Positions 61,684-64,000 of a stretch of DNA of 64,000 bases are shown here, one piece after another. Each line of letters starts with the position of its first letter. Within the stretch, counting starts at the first letter, position 1. Origin of the DNA: Gammaproteobacteria bacterium (GTDB lineage Bacteria > Pseudomonadota > Gammaproteobacteria > Steroidobacterales > Rariloculaceae); NCBI GenBank assembly GCA_017577365.1, contig PKRJ01000015.1, forward strand, positions 5,364-69,363, read 5' to 3'. A program made the translations under genes and the position numbers. The notes under the pieces were generated by a model. It was given only the letters and a program-made list of their open reading frames with translations. It made no database searches and was not told where the DNA came from.

Positions 61684-63225
61684 ATGAGGATCGGAGTCCC
61701 GAAGGAGATCACGCCCGGCGAAAGGCGAGTGGCCACGACGCCGGAGGTCGTCGGTCATCTCAAGAAGCTCGGATTTTCCGTCGTCGTCGAGACGCGGGCC
61801 GGCGAGGAAGCGAGCTTCTCGGACGACGCGTACGTCGCGGCGGGCGCGGAGATCGCGCCGAACGCGGCCGCGATCTGGTCCGAGGCGGATATCGTGCTCA
61901 AGGTCCGCGCGCCGAGCGACGCCGAGATCGAGCAGCTTCGCCGAGGTCAGATCCTGATCTCGTTCCTCGCGCCGGCGCAGAACCCGCAGCTTCTCGAGAA
62001 GCTCGCCGCGAAGGGCGTGACGGCGCTCGCCGTCGAAGGCATTCCGCGGATCTCGCGGGCGCAGAAGCTCGACGCGCTGAGCTCGATGGCGAATATCGCG
62101 GGTTACCGCGCGGTCGTCGAGGCGGCGCAGCATTTCGGCCGCTTCTTCATGGGACAGATTACCGCCGCCGGCAAGGTGCCGCCCGCGAAAGTGCTCGTGA
62201 TCGGCGCGGGCGTCGCGGGGCTCTCCGCGATCGGCACGGCGAAGGGGCTCGGCGCGATCGTTCGCGCGTTCGACACGCGCCCTGCCGTCAAGGAGCAGGT
62301 CGAGAGCATGGACGCCGAGTTCCTGATGCTCGACTTCGAGGAAGAGGGCGAGGGCGTCGGCGGCTACGCGAAGGTCATGAGCCCCGAGTTCATCGCGGCC
62401 GAGATGGCGCTCTTCCGCGAGCAGGCGAAGGAAGTCGACATCATCATCACGACCGCGCTGATTCCGGGCAAGCCTGCGCCGAAGCTGATCACGCGCGACA
62501 TGGTCGAGTCGATGAAGCCGGGCAGCGTGATCGTCGACCTCGCGGCCGAGCAGGGCGGCAACTGCGAGCTGACGGTGCCGGGCCAGGTGATCGAGCATCA
62601 TGGCGTCACGATCATCGGCTACACGGACCTGCCGAGCCGCCTGCCGGCGCAGTCGAGCCAGATGTATGCGACGAACCTGCGTCACCTCCTCGCCGACATG
62701 TGCCCCGGCAAGGACGGCAACGTCGTCGTCGACATGGACGACGAGGTGATTCGCGGCGCGACCGTCGTCAAGGACGGCGAGATCACGTGGCCGCCGCCTC
62801 CGCCGAAGATCTCGGCCGCGCCGCCGAAGCCTTCGCAGGCCGCCAGGGCAGCAGAGCCTGCGGCGGAGAAGAAGCCTGCGCCCAAGTGGCTCGGGCCCGC
62901 CGTGACGTTCGGGCTCGGCGCGCTCGCGCTTCTCGTCGTCGGGCTCTTCGCGCCGCCTTCGTTCATGCAGCACTTCACGGTGTTCGTGCTCGCGTGCTTC
63001 GTCGGCTACATGGTGATCTGGAACGTGACGCCGGCGCTCCACACGCCGCTGATGAGCGTCACGAACGCGATCTCGAGCATCATCATCATCGGCGCGCTGC
63101 TTCAGATCAGCTCGCCGGAGCCGGCGATCAAGTGGTCGGCGTTCGTCGCGGTGCTGATCACGGCCGTCAACATCGCCGGCGGTTTCGCGGTCACGCGCCG
63201 CATGCTCGCGATGTTCCGAAAGTAG
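61684..63225 (+). CDS. pntA: NAD(P) transhydrogenase subunit alpha
   Basis: Alpha subunit of the proton-translocating transhydrogenase that makes NADPH from NADH; 513 residues, fused as in E. coli. The NAD-binding domain I (about 1-375) has RIGVPKEITPGERRVATTPE and the Rossmann turn VLVIGAGVAGLSAIGTAKGLGA within an alanine-dehydrogenase-like fold. A Pro/Ala linker (about 380-400) leads to four membrane segments (about 405-510). The frame is open upstream to 61366, but homology begins at MRIGVPKE. pntB follows after 10 bp. Confidence 0.96.
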   Translation: MRIGVPKEITPGERRVATTPEVVGHLKKLGFSVVVETRAGEEASFSDDAYVAAGAEIAPNAAAIWSEADIVLKVRAPSDAEIEQLRRGQILISFLAPAQNPQLLEKLAAKGVTALAVEGIPRISRAQKLDALSSMANIAGYRAVVEAAQHFGRFFMGQITAAGKVPPAKVLVIGAGVAGLSAIGTAKGLGAIVRAFDTRPAVKEQVESMDAEFLMLDFEEEGEGVGGYAKVMSPEFIAAEMALFREQAKEVDIIITTALIPGKPAPKLITRDMVESMKPGSVIVDLAAEQGGNCELTVPGQVIEHHGVTIIGYTDLPSRLPAQSSQMYATNLRHLLADMCPGKDGNVVVDMDDEVIRGATVVKDGEITWPPPPPKISAAPPKPSQAARAAEPAAEKKPAPKWLGPAVTFGLGALALLVVGLFAPPSFMQHFTVFVLACFVGYMVIWNVTPALHTPLMSVTNAISSIIIIGALLQISSPEPAIKWSAFVAVLITAVNIAGGFAVTRRMLAMFRK

Positions 63226-63235
63226 GAGACCGCCG

Positions 63236-64000
63236 ATGAATGGACTCGTCACTGCCGCCTACATCGGCGCAACCGTCCTGTTCATCCTCGCCCTCGGCGG
63301 GTTAAGCCATCAGGAGACGGCGCGGCGCGGCAACCTCTACGGCATGCTCGGCATGGGGCTCGCGCTCGTCGCGACGTTCTTCGGTGTCGTCACGGCGAAC
63401 TACGGGATCCTGATCCTCGCGCTCGTCGTCGGCGGCGCGTTCGGTCTCGTGCTCGCGAGACGCGTGCAGATGACGCAGATGCCCGAGCTCGTCGCGATCC
63501 TGCACAGCCTCGTCGGGCTCGCGGCCGTGCTGGTCGGCTTCGCGAACTTCATGGATCCGTCGACGCATTTCACGGGCGTCGAGAAGACCATCCACGACAT
63601 CGAGACGTACCTCGGCATCCTGATCGGCGCCGTGACGTTCTCGGGGTCCGTCATCGCGTTCGGGAAGCTGAGCGGGAAGATCGGCGGCAAGCCCTTGCTG
63701 CTCCCGGCACGGCACTGGCTGAACCTCGGGCTCCTGATCGTCGCGATCTGGCTCGGCGGCTGGTTCCTCGGCACGTCCGACAGCGGCGCCGGCCTCGTTC
63801 CGCTCGTCCTGATGACGATCGTCGCGCTCCTCTTCGGCATCCATATGGTCGCGGCGATCGGCGGCGCGGACATGCCGGTCGTGATCTCGATGCTGAACAG
63901 CTACTCCGGGTGGGCCGCGTCGGCGACCGGGTTCATGCTCGGGAACGATCTCTTGATCGTGACCGGCGCGCTCGTCGGCTCGAGCGGCGCGATCCTGAGC
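63236..64000 (+). CDS. pntB: NAD(P) transhydrogenase subunit beta, N-terminal part, cut by window edge
   Basis: Membrane and NADP-binding subunit of the transhydrogenase. About 255 codons are present, starting MNGLVTAAYIGATVLFILAL; the C-terminal NADP-binding domain III is beyond the edge. Multiple membrane helices and conserved segments are visible (GLSHQETARRGNLYGMLGM, MPELVAILHSLVGLAAVLVG, GADMPVVISMLNSYSGWAA). The start follows an AGGAG site. It forms an operon with pntA. Confidence 0.95.
   Translation, partial: MNGLVTAAYIGATVLFILALGGLSHQETARRGNLYGMLGMGLALVATFFGVVTANYGILILALVVGGAFGLVLARRVQMTQMPELVAILHSLVGLAAVLVGFANFMDPSTHFTGVEKTIHDIETYLGILIGAVTFSGSVIAFGKLSGKIGGKPLLLPARHWLNLGLLIVAIWLGGWFLGTSDSGAGLVPLVLMTIVALLFGIHMVAAIGGADMPVVISMLNSYSGWAASATGFMLGNDLLIVTGALVGSSGAILS

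Overview
The window is about 64 kb of high-GC DNA (roughly two-thirds G+C by eye) from a bacterial chromosome. Gene content and gene order point to a Gammaproteobacterium: pepA-holC-valS next to divergent lptF-lptG, queG / nnrDE-tsaE-amidase-mutL-miaA-hfq-hflX-DUF2065-purA, purM-purN divergent from DUF2066-(CDP-alcohol transferase)-hda, arsC-wrbA-DUF2069, and the Rnf complex beside metG. I cannot name the genus; it looks like a Xanthomonadales/Steroidobacter-type lineage, possibly from an uncultured organism. Nearly everything is housekeeping, densely packed and often translationally coupled (ATGA/GTGA overlaps). No phage, insertion sequence, CRISPR array or rRNA was seen. One tRNA gene, tRNA-Glu(CUC), is present.

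Layout. 1-3724: Rnf electron-transport genes (rnfC cut by the window edge) and metG. 3780-9642: a class V aminotransferase, two PilT-family motor ATPases and a HEAT-repeat Ser/Thr kinase, all on the minus strand. 9903-18511: mrp, dcd, DUF3108 protein, purN, purM, DUF2066 protein, CDP-alcohol transferase, hda, DUF2069 protein, wrbA, arsC, a lipoprotein and acylphosphatase. 18549-24783: lytic transglycosylase, proS, pssA, a family-4-type uracil-DNA glycosylase, rimI, prfC. 24793-36791: transglutaminase/DUF58/MoxR operon, valS, DUF2486-like protein, holC, pepA, lptF, lptG, RDD protein. 37005-41568: TonB-dependent receptor, TPR-sulfotransferase, then an AT-rich convergent intergenic segment with DnaA-box-like sites, then a truncated TonB-like protein. 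41689-46964: folate cyclo-ligase, small unknown, esterase, trkH, bactofilin and a 1.1-kb gene-poor, partly low-GC stretch ending at tRNA-Glu. 46965-64000: tRNA-Glu, pcnB, deoxynucleoside kinase, panC, queG, nnrDE, tsaE, amidase, mutL, miaA, hfq, hflX, DUF2065, purA, NUDIX, pntA, pntB (cut by the edge).

Points of most interest: (1) a three-gene module of a soluble HEAT-kinase and two pilus-retraction-type ATPases, placed between metG and mrp, genes that are neighbours in E. coli; (2) a 240-bp AT-rich segment between two converging genes with one perfect and several near-perfect DnaA boxes, lying where the predominant gene orientation flips from minus to plus, an origin-like candidate; (3) a TonB-dependent receptor paired with a TPR-sulfotransferase whose reading frame continues upstream of the first usable start codon, followed by a TonB-like protein without the TonB C-terminal domain; (4) promoter -10 boxes placed exactly six bases before start codons (nnrDE, mutL, RDD gene), suggesting leaderless mRNAs; (5) loss of hflK and hflC from the hfq-purA cluster and a strong stem-loop plus A-R-N repeats in the hfq leader.
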